Assembly (NCBI GenBank): GCA_964409225.1 | Contig: CAYPCM010000001.1 | Location: 1-64,000 of the forward strand | DNA length: 64,000 nt | Origin: JACPXH01 sp964409225 | GTDB taxonomy: Bacteria; Patescibacteriota; Minisyncoccia; JACPXH01 | Direction of reading: 5' to 3' | Notes under the pieces: model-generated | Databases searched by the model: none | What the model was told of the DNA's origin: nothing | The model's input: the letters and a program-made list of their open reading frames with translations, nothing else | Shown: positions 48,505-56,238 of the stretch, piece after piece | Position numbering within the stretch: the first letter of the stretch is position 1 | How the letters are laid out: each line of letters begins with the position of its first letter | Translations under genes and position numbers: made by a program

Positions 48505-49157
48505 CCTGGCATGTTGAGGTGTTGCCGCGGACGGTACGCCAGGCCCTTCGGCGTCTCGCCGGAGCGAGATGGCTTAAGCGTTCGAAATGGTATCTTGCGG
48601 GCGGCACAGCCCTCGCCCTTCAAGCGGGGCACCGCGCTTCGGTTGACCTTGATTTTTTTACGCCTCAAAAAACGTTTTCCGCAGACCAGCTGCTCGCTCA
48701 TTTTCCAAAGGAATCGTGGACAGCTGATGTGGTGCGCGAAGGCACCGTCTATGGTCGGTTGCTCGGAACACGGGTGAGTTTCATTGCTTACCCCTATTTC
48801 GTTGCCCGAGCGCCGTATCGATGGTACGGCTCAGTGCGGGTACTCGCGCCGGCTGATATCGCCGTGATGAAAATTGTAGCTATTAGCCAACGCGGCCGAA
48901 AAAGAGATTTTGTTGACCTCTATTGGTACTGCCGCCACCGTGAACCGCTCGGCGACATTGTGGAGCGACTGCGAGACCAATATCCCACCGTGGCCCACAA
49001 CTATCACCATATTATCAAAAGTCTTGCGTATTTTGCCGACGCTGAAGCCGAGCCCATGCCGAAACTTTTTTTTGACGTAACGTGGAAAGACATAAAAAAG
49101 TTTTTTGAGCGCGAAGTGTCGGCCGTCGCGCGCCGGAAGCTTCTGGGCTTGCGCTGA
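48477..49157 (+). CDS. AbiEii/AbiGii-type nucleotidyltransferase toxin
   Basis: 226 residues. WYLAGGTALALQAGHRASVDLDFF holds the GG...DxD nucleotidyltransferase motif (about residues 41-65), and VLAPADIAVMKIVAISQRGRKRDFVDLY is the second hallmark of the DUF1814 family. Relatives add nucleotides to tRNA ends and block translation; AbiE systems give phage abortive infection. The upstream partner is the likely antitoxin. A terminator follows. Confidence 0.87.
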   Translation: MDAAQSRGVTWHVEVLPRTVRQALRRLAGARWLKRSKWYLAGGTALALQAGHRASVDLDFFTPQKTFSADQLLAHFPKESWTADVVREGTVYGRLLGTRVSFIAYPYFVARAPYRWYGSVRVLAPADIAVMKIVAISQRGRKRDFVDLYWYCRHREPLGDIVERLRDQYPTVAHNYHHIIKSLAYFADAEAEPMPKLFFDVTWKDIKKFFEREVSAVARRKLLGLR

Positions 49158-49180
49158 AAAGGTGTGAGATAACGACTCAG

Positions 49181-49216
49181 CCGCCCCGACGCCTTCGCGT
49201 CGGGGCGGTTTCTCTT
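49181..49216 (+). terminator. Terminator after the TA module
   Basis: Same 12-bp stem and loop as 48133-48160, followed by TTTCTCTT. Confidence 0.85.
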
Positions 49217-49226
49217 ACGCGGCAAT

Positions 49227-49255
49227 TTGACGCACGGTAAGGCAGTTTGTATAGT
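49227..49255 (+). promoter_or_regulatory. Promoter of the secreted 303-residue protein
   Basis: TTGACG (49227-49232), a 17-nt spacer and TATAGT (49250-49255), placing the start near 49262 and a leader of about 70 nt. Confidence 0.65.
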
Positions 49256-49332
49256 CAGAGCGGAGATGCACTTTCCCAATCGCTTTGTCGTTGGGCAGAA
49301 ACCAAGGAAGGACAACCGGAGAGGAGGAGCCC

Positions 49333-50244
49333 ATGCGCAGCATGTTGGCGGCGGTAGTTCTAGTGGCGGCAATCCTTGCTCAAGTCCAAGGGGCGTTCGG
49401 GGCGGATGAGCCCCCAACGGTTCGCACGATGGCCGGCAGGCACCAGCAGGTGGGCAACACCGAGGTGTCCGGGGCGTTCTCCGCAACGCTGTTTGCCGAC
49501 GGGAGCTTCACGGTACGGTTTAATCTGGACTCCTTGGACTGCGACTTCATCAACTTTCGGGCGAACCACGAGGCGAGCTTTATCGAGTGGTCTCTCGGCC
49601 TCCCGCTCGTCATCACGACGTTTCGGACCGCGGGAGGATTCACCCTCGATGCAGCTACGCTCGTACTGGATGCGCCGTTGTGGATTCATCCCTCCACCGG
49701 CGCCCTCATAAACCGGGGATTGTTTCGTCGGTGTGGCGTTGACGATATGCTCGTCGCGTTCCGGCTTACCATCCGTTCGGCGAACTTCGCCCCACTCGGT
49801 CGGTACGACGGCGACATCAGCGCAACACTGTTGAGCGGGGCGACCCTGCAGCGATCGTTTAGCGGCACCTTCTCTGCGGTCTCGCCCATGCCGTTTAGGC
49901 CGGTCATCGGTTTTCGGGTTGATCCGACGTATCGGGTGGCTGGAGAATGCCTTAACATCCAGTGGCAGTCGTTACCTGGTGCCGCGTACTACGCGCTCGA
50001 ATACGTCGGGCCGTCTCGCAGATTCACTGGTCGCGTATTTTCCGCCACGCCGGAACTCGAGCGTAACCAAGGGTGGGGATCGGTTCTCCTGCCGTCAGCC
50101 ACCGCCGCCACGGTCTGCACCTCACAAAACACGCCCGGGGGCAGGTATGAGTTGCGGGTGTTCGGATTGGATGGTGCCCTCAATGTTGCTCCGGGCACTG
50201 GCTCTTCAGTTCCGGTAACGGTGAGTGTAAGTGCGCCGTATTGA
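49333..50244 (+). CDS. Secreted protein with C-terminal Fn3-like domain
   Basis: 303 residues from the ATG at 49333, which has GGAGAGGAGGAG in front. Signal peptide about residues 1-23, likely cut after AFGA. The middle (about 30-195) is beta-rich with ANHEASFIEW and LIINRGLFRRCG-type segments; the end (about 205-303) looks like a single Fn3/Ig domain with NIQWQSLPGAAYYALEYVGPSRRF. Similar wording (VPGASRYW...) occurs in the lipase-like protein at 44210. Function unknown. Confidence 0.78.
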   Translation: MRSMLAAVVLVAAILAQVQGAFGADEPPTVRTMAGRHQQVGNTEVSGAFSATLFADGSFTVRFNLDSLDCDFINFRANHEASFIEWSLGLPLVITTFRTAGGFTLDAATLVLDAPLWIHPSTGALINRGLFRRCGVDDMLVAFRLTIRSANFAPLGRYDGDISATLLSGATLQRSFSGTFSAVSPMPFRPVIGFRVDPTYRVAGECLNIQWQSLPGAAYYALEYVGPSRRFTGRVFSATPELERNQGWGSVLLPSATAATVCTSQNTPGGRYELRVFGLDGALNVAPGTGSSVPVTVSVSAPY

Positions 50245-50268
50245 CCTGCGGCGCGCCTGCGCCGCCAA

Positions 50269-50306
50269 CCCGCCCGACGGGAGTCCGTCGGGCGGGTTTC
50301 TTTTCT
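50269..50306 (+). terminator. Terminator after the secreted protein gene
   Basis: 12-bp stem CCCGCCCGACGG/CCGTCGGGCGGG with a GAGT loop, followed by TTTCTTTTCTC. The gap from here to 50557 holds the element, promoter and operator listed next. Confidence 0.85.
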
Positions 50307-50379
50307 CGGGCACCGGGAGACGGCACATAAAACCAATACTATGCCGTATCCGTTCGTGTGATGATTACGGCCCCGCAGC

Positions 50380-50498
50380 TTGACCCCGTTAGAAGTCCAT
50401 AGTTCGGCAATCTATTGTGGGAGCCTAAAGGCGAAGCCGCCTAACGGCTTTCATTTATCTTCTTTGGGGGACACGATTTAGACTTCTAACGGGGTTGA
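50380..50498. mobile_element. 119-bp ACCCCGTTAGAA-end element
   Basis: Terminal inverted repeats ACCCCGTTAGAAGTC (50383-50397) and GACTTCTAACGGGGT (50481-50495), 15 bp perfect. The interior matches the 32699 copy closely. The right end GGGGTTGACG gives the -35 of the next promoter. Confidence 0.8.
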
Positions 50499-50523
50499 CG
50501 CCGGCGGCGTGCGCGGCAATACT
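50495..50523 (+). promoter_or_regulatory. Promoter of the Phd/RelE module, built on the element end
   Basis: TTGACG (50495-50500), a 17-nt spacer and AATACT (50518-50523). The -35 lies in the element's right end. Confidence 0.5.
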
Positions 50524-50526
50524 TAC

Positions 50527-50546
50527 ATTGATTAACCTTAATCAAT
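50527..50546. promoter_or_regulatory. Putative autoregulatory operator
   Basis: ATTGATTAA-CC-TTAATCAAT, a perfect 9-bp-arm palindrome just after the -10 and 10 nt before the antitoxin ATG. This is the expected position for repression by a Phd-type antitoxin. Confidence 0.65.
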
Positions 50547-50556
50547 AAGACCTTTT

Positions 50557-50850
50557 ATGGTTCAGCGACTCCCTCTCACCAAAGCCCGGATCAACCTCGG
50601 CGCCATCGTCAAGCGAGTCCACCTCAACAAAGAATATTTCATTCTCGAGAAAGACGGCATCCCCGTGGCTGGCCTCATGGACATTGACGAGTTTGAGGAC
50701 TACTTGGAACTCCGTGATCCCAAGGTCCGTGAGCACATCCGCAAGAGCAACGCGGAGTACCTCGCGGGCAAGAGTCGGCCGTACCGAGCCCTCCTCGCGG
50801 AACTCAAACGCGAGGAGCAACGGGGGACAAAGCGGCGTCAGAAGGCATGA
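50557..50850 (+). CDS. Phd/YefM-type antitoxin
   Basis: 97 residues. PLTKARINLGAIVKRVHLNKEYFILEKDGIPVAGLMDIDEFEDYLEL is the classic Phd/YefM DNA-binding N-domain. The C-terminal part (about 55-97) is charged and would wrap around the toxin. It overlaps the toxin gene by 4 nt. Confidence 0.88.
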   Translation: MVQRLPLTKARINLGAIVKRVHLNKEYFILEKDGIPVAGLMDIDEFEDYLELRDPKVREHIRKSNAEYLAGKSRPYRALLAELKREEQRGTKRRQKA

Positions 50851-51137
50851 CGGCGCTTTTTCTCGTTCGCTCCTCGGCGCGATTCGAGCGGCTCTTCCGT
50901 AAACTTTTTCGAAGGCACCCCGAGCTCCGTGCTCTCCGCGATCGCGTCGGCGACATCCTCGAGACCGACCCCACCAACCGCACCCGGACCCACCACATCA
51001 AGAAGCTCGGAGCCGTCCCACTGGGTGAAGGCCAGTGGCGGTTCTTTCTCGGCCGTTTCCGATTCCGCTATGACATCTACGGTCGTGAGGTCGTGCTTCA
51101 ATACTGCGGTCTCCGGCGCGAAGATACGTACCGGTAG
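50847..51137 (+). CDS. RelE/ParE-superfamily toxin
   Basis: 96 residues. SARFERLFRKLFRRHPELRALRDRVGDILETDPTN, HHIKKLGAVPLGEGQWRFFLGRFRFRYDIYGREVVLQYCGLRRED follow the RelE/YafQ pattern (small alpha/beta fold; GxxRFRYDI). Such toxins cut mRNA at the ribosome or, in the ParE branch, poison gyrase; the branch is uncertain. The next 335 nt have no supported gene. Confidence 0.83.
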   Translation: MTALFLVRSSARFERLFRKLFRRHPELRALRDRVGDILETDPTNRTRTHHIKKLGAVPLGEGQWRFFLGRFRFRYDIYGREVVLQYCGLRREDTYR

Positions 51138-51472
51138 TACCGCGCCTGAGTTCGAGCATTTGCTTCTCCCGGGCGCGCAGGCGCTACATCTGTCGGAAAC
51201 ATTTCCAAACTTCGGCGGTAGACGGTGGCGTTAAAGAAAACATTGGCTCAGCGGCTGATGAAGATTCGGAAAAGCATATCATCGTTGTATTGCGTTTTCC
51301 ATGCCTTGTCGAGCGTGGGCATCGCGCGGAAAACCTGTGGACAAGATGGGGGAATGGCGTGCGAAGTTCGGATGCGTGTGGGCCTCGTAGCGTAATGTTG
51401 GTGCTCTTGATGTTCCGCCCTGAAGCGCATAGGCGCTTCAGGGCGGTCTCTTTTACGCTGACCTTGCGTGTT
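51138..51472. other. Gene-free stretch
   Basis: About 335 nt after the RelE-type toxin. The only clear structure is the terminator at 51415. Short in-frame fragments exist but none has a start site, ribosome site or family resemblance. Confidence 0.5.
51415..51454 (+). terminator. Terminator before the GNAT gene
   Basis: 14-bp stem CCGCCCTGAAGCGC/GCGCTTCAGGGCGG with an ATAG loop, then TCTCTTTTAC. Confidence 0.85.
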
Positions 51473-52369
51473 ATGATGCGGCGTACCGTGGAACCAACAC
51501 CGGACATCCAAATCCTCGCGGCCACGAGCGACCATCGCGAGAGCATCCGCGAGTTGTACCTTCTCGTCGGCGGGCCGCACGATCACATTCTCCCGTTCCT
51601 CCAGCAACCATTCCCTACCGAGGATTTCGTGCCGTTCGTAGCCGTGCACGATTACGCGGTAGTCGGCGTGGGGTGCGCATTCGTGCTGGAGCCGTACGTG
51701 TGGTTGATGGGTTTGCGTGTGCACCCCGACTGGCGCAACCACAAGATTGGTCAGCAATTGGTTGAGCGCAGGGTGCAGTTTGCCGCGGCGCGGTGCCAGC
51801 CGGTAAAAGCCGTCGTGCTCGCGGCCAACGCCCCGGTGGTGCGCGTGTTCACGAATGCGGGTTTTGCCAGCCAGCCGGGGTTTACGCTCATGGAGGCAAC
51901 CATTGGCGCGGTGCGTCCGAGCCATTTCTGGGATCGGTCAGTCGTTCGTGCCGCGACCGCAGCCGAGCGCGCCGAGGTTGCATCGTTTCTCAACGTCAAC
52001 TATCAGCTTGCGTCTGATCACGTCAACCTCTTTGGCGAAGATTTCGTCTGGCGGCCAATCAGCTCCGCTAATGAGCTTGGCCGGCTCGTTGCGAGCCGGC
52101 GGCTGCTCGTAAGCCGCGGCGAGGCAGGCACGGTGAGAGGTGTTGCGGTCGTAAACCCAAAGCCAGATCGCACTGTTGAAATCGGCAGAATCTGGGGCGA
52201 GCCCGCGCCATTCCTGTGGCACATCATCGAGACGGCCGCACCACCGCGCCTGTGGTGGTATCTCTCCGGAGAAACAGAAGAAGAGCGCGCGCGCCAATTC
52301 CGGTTCCAGATTTCCCGCACCGGGACGAGCGAGCGCCGGTATCTTATTTTTACGAAGGATTCTGCCTGA
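51473..52369 (+). CDS. Two-domain GNAT-family acetyltransferase
   Basis: 298 residues from the ATG at 51473; a GTG at 51488 is also possible, because TATGAT at 51472-51477 would then be its -10. The first GNAT domain (residues about 6-150) has VWLMGLRVHPDWRNHKIGQQLVERRV, the acetyl-CoA loop, and VFTNAGF. A second, diverged GNAT-like half runs from about 150 to the end. Substrate unknown. It ends 2 nt before the 120-bp element. Confidence 0.82.
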   Translation: MMRRTVEPTPDIQILAATSDHRESIRELYLLVGGPHDHILPFLQQPFPTEDFVPFVAVHDYAVVGVGCAFVLEPYVWLMGLRVHPDWRNHKIGQQLVERRVQFAAARCQPVKAVVLAANAPVVRVFTNAGFASQPGFTLMEATIGAVRPSHFWDRSVVRAATAAERAEVASFLNVNYQLASDHVNLFGEDFVWRPISSANELGRLVASRRLLVSRGEAGTVRGVAVVNPKPDRTVEIGRIWGEPAPFLWHIIETAAPPRLWWYLSGETEEERARQFRFQISRTGTSERRYLIFTKDSA

Positions 52370-52370
52370 T

Positions 52371-52490
52371 CAGACCGTCCGAAAATGCCAAAATTTAGTC
52401 TTCGAGCTTGTCGAGAAGCCTAAATTTTGGCATAAATACGTCAGTGGTTCTCGACTTCGCTCGAACCATATCGAGTTTTCGGATGGTCTG
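52371..52490. mobile_element. 120-bp inverted-repeat element, copy 2
   Basis: Ends CAGACCGTCCGAAAA and its near-complement TTTTCGGATGGTCTG, exactly 120 bp like the 41521 copy, with the same TTCGAGCTTGTCGAG core. The right part encodes the last residues and stop codon of the methyltransferase gene on the other strand. Confidence 0.82.
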
Positions 52491-53436
52491 TGATGCCCAA
52501 GAGGAATATCGGGCACCACTCGGCACCTTCATAGTCGTTCGCGCGCTTCGTCTCAACCACGGTGAAGTATTTGGAAAACAGCGTAACAAGCTCGCGTTCT
52601 CCAGGCGGGGACCACGTGCGGAAAGCGGCCGGGTCCTCAAGAATGGCTTGGCGGATGCGCGCCAGGAGCGGATGCGTCGTCCCTGTTGCGTCTGCCCAGG
52701 CCGCGAGTTTTTGGCTGGCGAGCGTTCGATTGAGCTGGCGAAGGGTTCGGTCGGCAAAACGCCACAAAAGCCGCGAGGCGATGAAGTATACTTTCTGCCA
52801 GTCCGTCAGCGGACGGCCGCGGAACCGCGCAACGATCGCGCCAATATCGTCGCCGAGAACGGTCTCGTCGAGTACTTGGCAGCGCGTGATGAAGACGCCT
52901 CCTGGCCGCAGGAGTGTCGCGACTTTCCCTAGGAGGCGCGGCTCCGCTTCAGGCGTAAGTTGCTGGAGCGTAAGGTCTCCGAGGATAGCCCCAAAGAATT
53001 CTTGAGGGAAAGGGAGCTCAAGCCAGTTGGCCCGCACCCAAATTTCTTCGCGCGGGTCAACATGTTTCGTGAACCGAAGCATGGCGAGCGGCATCCGGTA
53101 CGAAAAGTCAGCGAGGTGCACCCGGCCTGCGCCGGCGGTGGCGGCGAGATCTCGGAGTTCAGGGGTGGAACCCAAGATGAGCACCGGGCCGACGCCCCTG
53201 GTTTTCGTGAGGAATTCACGGTATACGGAAATATCTCCCGAGCTTGGACGGAACGGGCTTGTGACGTCCTCCCAGCGGTCAGCGAGGCGCTCCCAGTAGC
53301 CGCATTGATCTTGTTCGTGGGTCCGTTTTGTCGCCGTGATCAAGCGTTGATGAATAAGGCGATGAAGTACTGCAAGCTCATCCCGCTTGAGCAGCTGGCT
53401 AAGATATAACAGGAGTTTCTGGAGAGCGCGCGGCAC
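52441..53436 (-). CDS. Class I SAM-dependent methyltransferase
   Basis: 331 residues from the GTG read at 53436. An ATG at 53532 would add 32 residues of Ser/Thr/His-rich sequence and would overlap the divergent promoter and gene. The Rossmann motif I is VLILGSTPELRDLAATAG (after about residue 85), then HLADFS (motif II) and a motif IV-like ILGDLTLQQL, followed by LLRPGGVFITR. Substrate unknown. About 16 C-terminal residues and the stop come from the 120-bp element, so insertion has probably replaced the original end. Confidence 0.8.
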   Translation of the reverse strand: MPRALQKLLLYLSQLLKRDELAVLHRLIHQRLITATKRTHEQDQCGYWERLADRWEDVTSPFRPSSGDISVYREFLTKTRGVGPVLILGSTPELRDLAATAGAGRVHLADFSYRMPLAMLRFTKHVDPREEIWVRANWLELPFPQEFFGAILGDLTLQQLTPEAEPRLLGKVATLLRPGGVFITRCQVLDETVLGDDIGAIVARFRGRPLTDWQKVYFIASRLLWRFADRTLRQLNRTLASQKLAAWADATGTTHPLLARIRQAILEDPAAFRTWSPPGERELVTLFSKYFTVVETKRANDYEGAEWCPIFLLGITDHPKTRYGSSEVENH

Positions 53437-53456
53437 GGAGTTGTGGATATGAGTTG

Positions 53457-53485
53457 TTGTGTGCAGGGAGGTCTTGGAGTATGAT
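53457..53485 (+). promoter_or_regulatory. Promoter of the small protein / beta-propeller pair
   Basis: TTGTGT (53457-53462), a 17-nt spacer and TATGAT (53480-53485), with transcription starting near 53492, 27 nt before the ATG at 53519. Confidence 0.55.
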
Positions 53486-53518
53486 GTTGCTATATTAAGT
53501 GTACTGGACTGGCTACAT

Positions 53519-53779
53519 ATGCTCCAGACCATCCGTGAATTCCTGCGAATAATTGTGGTGGGGTTGACGGTTTTCGTCGTCGGCCTCGTTGCGAAGTCGT
53601 CCGTCTCTAAACCGCATTCACCCGCGGACTCGTGCGGCGAGAGCGGCCTTTTGCCGGTCGCTTCAGCCCAGATCAACGATCCGAGTTGCTGGGCGCCACC
53701 AGCAGAACCATGCCCTGGCTGCGGCGGAAACGCCGACGGCGGGTGCGGTAACGTCGGCGGCGAAGTCGGCGGCTGTTAA
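53519..53779 (+). CDS. Small exported Cys/Gly-rich protein
   Basis: 86 residues from the ATG at 53519. One hydrophobic segment (about 10-25) acts as signal or anchor. The C-terminus is rich in Cys and Gly: CWAPPAEPCPGCGG, then NADGGCGNVGG and a final Cys. The beta-propeller gene starts 5 nt later. It resembles no family I know. It could be a small surface protein, a disulfide-bonded peptide or a precursor peptide; no modifying enzyme other than the divergent methyltransferase is near. Confidence 0.6.
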   Translation: MLQTIREFLRIIVVGLTVFVVGLVAKSSVSKPHSPADSCGESGLLPVASAQINDPSCWAPPAEPCPGCGGNADGGCGNVGGEVGGC

Positions 53780-53784
53780 AGTCA

Positions 53785-56094
53785 GTGCGCCACTGGATCA
53801 GACCGAGTTTCATCATCGCCGGAGCCGTTGCGCTGGCAGCGGTTTTGTTTGTTTCAGCGCGCTCCCGGCCGCCGGAACAACCCTCGCTTTTCGAGAAGCC
53901 AGCGCTCATCGCGATTGACGAGGCGCGCGATCGTTTTTTTGTGTTCAACGACGCATCCGGTATTGTCGTGGGTTTACGGGCCAGCACGAGAGAGGTGATT
54001 GGTCGAGCCAAGGCGGCGCCGCGGGCGCAGGCCATGGTGCTCGATCCAGAGAGCGGGGCGCTCTACCTTACCGATGGGCAGACAAATTCCGTAGTCGAAA
54101 TACGCCCAGATAATTGGGAGGTTCGGCGCATTCCCGTGGGCAAAGGGCCGGTTGCGCTAGCACTCGATCCAACGAGCAGGCGCCTCTTCGCCGCAAACTT
54201 TAGCGAGAACTCCGTTTCCCTCATTGATACCAGCACGGCGCGCATGGTGGCCGAAACAGCGGTCGGGGCCGGACCTATTCAGGTCGCTCTCAATCCGAAA
54301 ACCGGCTCGGTCTACGTCGCGAATGAAACTAGCCGATCTATCACCGTCCTCGCGCCAGAACCTCTCTTGGCGGTTCGCACGGTACCGCTTCCATTCACTC
54401 CACGCTATCTCGTGGTGGACAGCGCGCGATCAGTGCTCTACGTCGCACCCGCTGTAGGCACTACTCTCGTGAAAATGGTAGAAGGGGAGTTCGCGCCTAA
54501 AGAAATTGTCGTTGGCCGCGACCCGCGGGGGTTTGCGCTCGATGCGGCTACGGGGACGCTATACGTTACGCTTTTTGTGAGTGGCGCCGTCGCGAAAATT
54601 TCACCAGTAGGGGTGGTCATAGCGAAACTGGAGCTCCCAGCTGGTTCATTTCCCGGCAAGCCGGCGCTCGACCGCGAGGGGAGCGTGCTCTACGTGCCGC
54701 TCACCGGTTCGGCTCGCGTGGCAGTCGTGGATGCCGAACATATGCAGATAATTCGCCTGATCGAGAGTGGCACGAACACCGACGAGGCCACCTTCAACGA
54801 GCGTCAGGGCGAGGTCTATTTTGTGAATCCCGAAAGCGATACCCTTACCGTTTTCAACGTCGCCACGCAGCAGACGATATTTCTGCCGAAAGGCGCAGAC
54901 CCACGCCGGGTCGCACGGCGCGCCGGACCGGTGTTTGACTTTCCGATTGGGCTTGCTGTAAACGAATCCGACGAACGCGTGTACGTCGTCAATAACGTTG
55001 GCGGGTTCCTTACCGTCATCGAGGGCCGCACGCAGGCGGCTGTCCGGACGATCCAGCTTGGTCGCAACCCCCGCGCCGCGCTCTACGTTTCTGAAGTCGG
55101 CAAACTCTACGTGGCGAGCGGCGACGAAAATGTGGTGATGGTGCTTGACCGTAAGGCCCGCCGCGTTAAGAAACGGATCGCCGTGGGCCAGAAACCGCGC
55201 ACCATGCGTTACGATGCCGTTACCCGGCGGCTATTTGTGGTGAATCAAGACAGTAACTCGGTGAGCGTCGTGGACACCGTAAAAGATGAAGTAGTTCAGA
55301 CAATTTCGGTTGGCAAGGCCCCTTTGTTTATAGAAGTCCAGCCGTCAAGCGGTCGGGTCGCGGTCGTGAACGCCGCCGACAACTCCGTGAGCATCATTGA
55401 TGCCGCAGCGCTGCGCGAGGTTGGGCGCGTTCAGCTGGATGCGCCAATCGTAGGGCTGGTCTTTCCGGAGCGCGGCGCGGGCGCGGTTGCGCTTACGCGT
55501 TCGCCGAGTATGGTCGCGCTCATTGATGCGGACCGCGCTAAGCTTGGACAAAAGGTTGCTCTCGTCGGAGACGCCGTGGGCATTGCCGATACGCCAACCG
55601 GGGTGGTCATTGGCCAGAATCTTTCGGCTGGGGCTGAAATAATCATGGTGGATCCGGAGAGTTTGTCGGTGATAAGCCGGACGCGTCTTGATCAGGCGCT
55701 CGCGTCTGCCGGCGTGGCGCCGCCGGTTCTTCAGTCAAGCGGCGAGGTGTTGTGGCGCGACCTCGCCTCGCAGCGCCAACTCCTTAGGTTTAACCCGGCT
55801 GATCAGACCGTCTCGGCGATCGCCACGCTCCTGTTCCCGGTTTCGTACGCGGCCTTCAACCAGCGCACCGGGGAACTGTACGCGCTGCATGCCAGCCAGC
55901 ACGCCATGACCGTTGTTGACGTAGCCCGCGGTCAGGCCGTGCGGGTCGTGACCAACCACACCCCGGTTGAGAATCCCTGGGAGCGCAGCGTCCTGGTCGG
56001 AGCGGCCGCACTCCTACTTACCGCGATTGTCGGTCTGGTTGGCATCCGTCGGTTTTTGCCAAACAACAAAAACAGAAAGATTGACAAGGAGTAA
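53785..56094 (+). CDS. Membrane-anchored YVTN-type beta-propeller protein
   Basis: 769 residues, GTG start. A membrane segment at about 9-27 and another near the C-terminus (about 735-755) frame an extracytoplasmic region of repeated propeller blades. Each blade has patterns such as RLFAANFSENSVSLIDTSTARMVAETAVGAGP, GSVYVANETSRSITVL, RLFVVNQDSNSVSVVDT. These are YVTN/NHL-like repeats that form a rigid platform for binding or a surface layer. Partner of the upstream small protein by position. Confidence 0.85.
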   Translation: MRHWIRPSFIIAGAVALAAVLFVSARSRPPEQPSLFEKPALIAIDEARDRFFVFNDASGIVVGLRASTREVIGRAKAAPRAQAMVLDPESGALYLTDGQTNSVVEIRPDNWEVRRIPVGKGPVALALDPTSRRLFAANFSENSVSLIDTSTARMVAETAVGAGPIQVALNPKTGSVYVANETSRSITVLAPEPLLAVRTVPLPFTPRYLVVDSARSVLYVAPAVGTTLVKMVEGEFAPKEIVVGRDPRGFALDAATGTLYVTLFVSGAVAKISPVGVVIAKLELPAGSFPGKPALDREGSVLYVPLTGSARVAVVDAEHMQIIRLIESGTNTDEATFNERQGEVYFVNPESDTLTVFNVATQQTIFLPKGADPRRVARRAGPVFDFPIGLAVNESDERVYVVNNVGGFLTVIEGRTQAAVRTIQLGRNPRAALYVSEVGKLYVASGDENVVMVLDRKARRVKKRIAVGQKPRTMRYDAVTRRLFVVNQDSNSVSVVDTVKDEVVQTISVGKAPLFIEVQPSSGRVAVVNAADNSVSIIDAAALREVGRVQLDAPIVGLVFPERGAGAVALTRSPSMVALIDADRAKLGQKVALVGDAVGIADTPTGVVIGQNLSAGAEIIMVDPESLSVISRTRLDQALASAGVAPPVLQSSGEVLWRDLASQRQLLRFNPADQTVSAIATLLFPVSYAAFNQRTGELYALHASQHAMTVVDVARGQAVRVVTNHTPVENPWERSVLVGAAALLLTAIVGLVGIRRFLPNNKNRKIDKE

Positions 56095-56139
56095 CACCAA
56101 GCCATACAATTCGGTCTAGGAGTGTAGTGGGGTTGGTGT

Positions 56140-56169
56140 TTGACAATTGAGGTGATGGCACAGGATAAG
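56140..56169 (+). promoter_or_regulatory. Promoter of the metalloprotease gene
   Basis: Perfect TTGACA (56140-56145) and GATAAG (56164-56169) with an 18-nt spacer. The leader (about 56176-56238) is GC-rich and can form a small TAGC-TAAA-GCTA hairpin before the GGAGG site. Confidence 0.55.
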
Positions 56170-56238
56170 GCCCCAATCGCCTGACAGCTGACGGGCAAGG
56201 CCCCTAGCTAAAGCTACGGAGGCCAATGGAGGAAAGCC

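Noticed and set aside
52408..52932. 174-codon plus ORF opposite the methyltransferase
   Set aside because: Antisense shadow starting in the element; no ribosome site.
53437..53676. Longer N-terminus of the methyltransferase
   Set aside because: Ser/Thr/His-rich and overlaps the divergent promoter and small gene; not protein-like.
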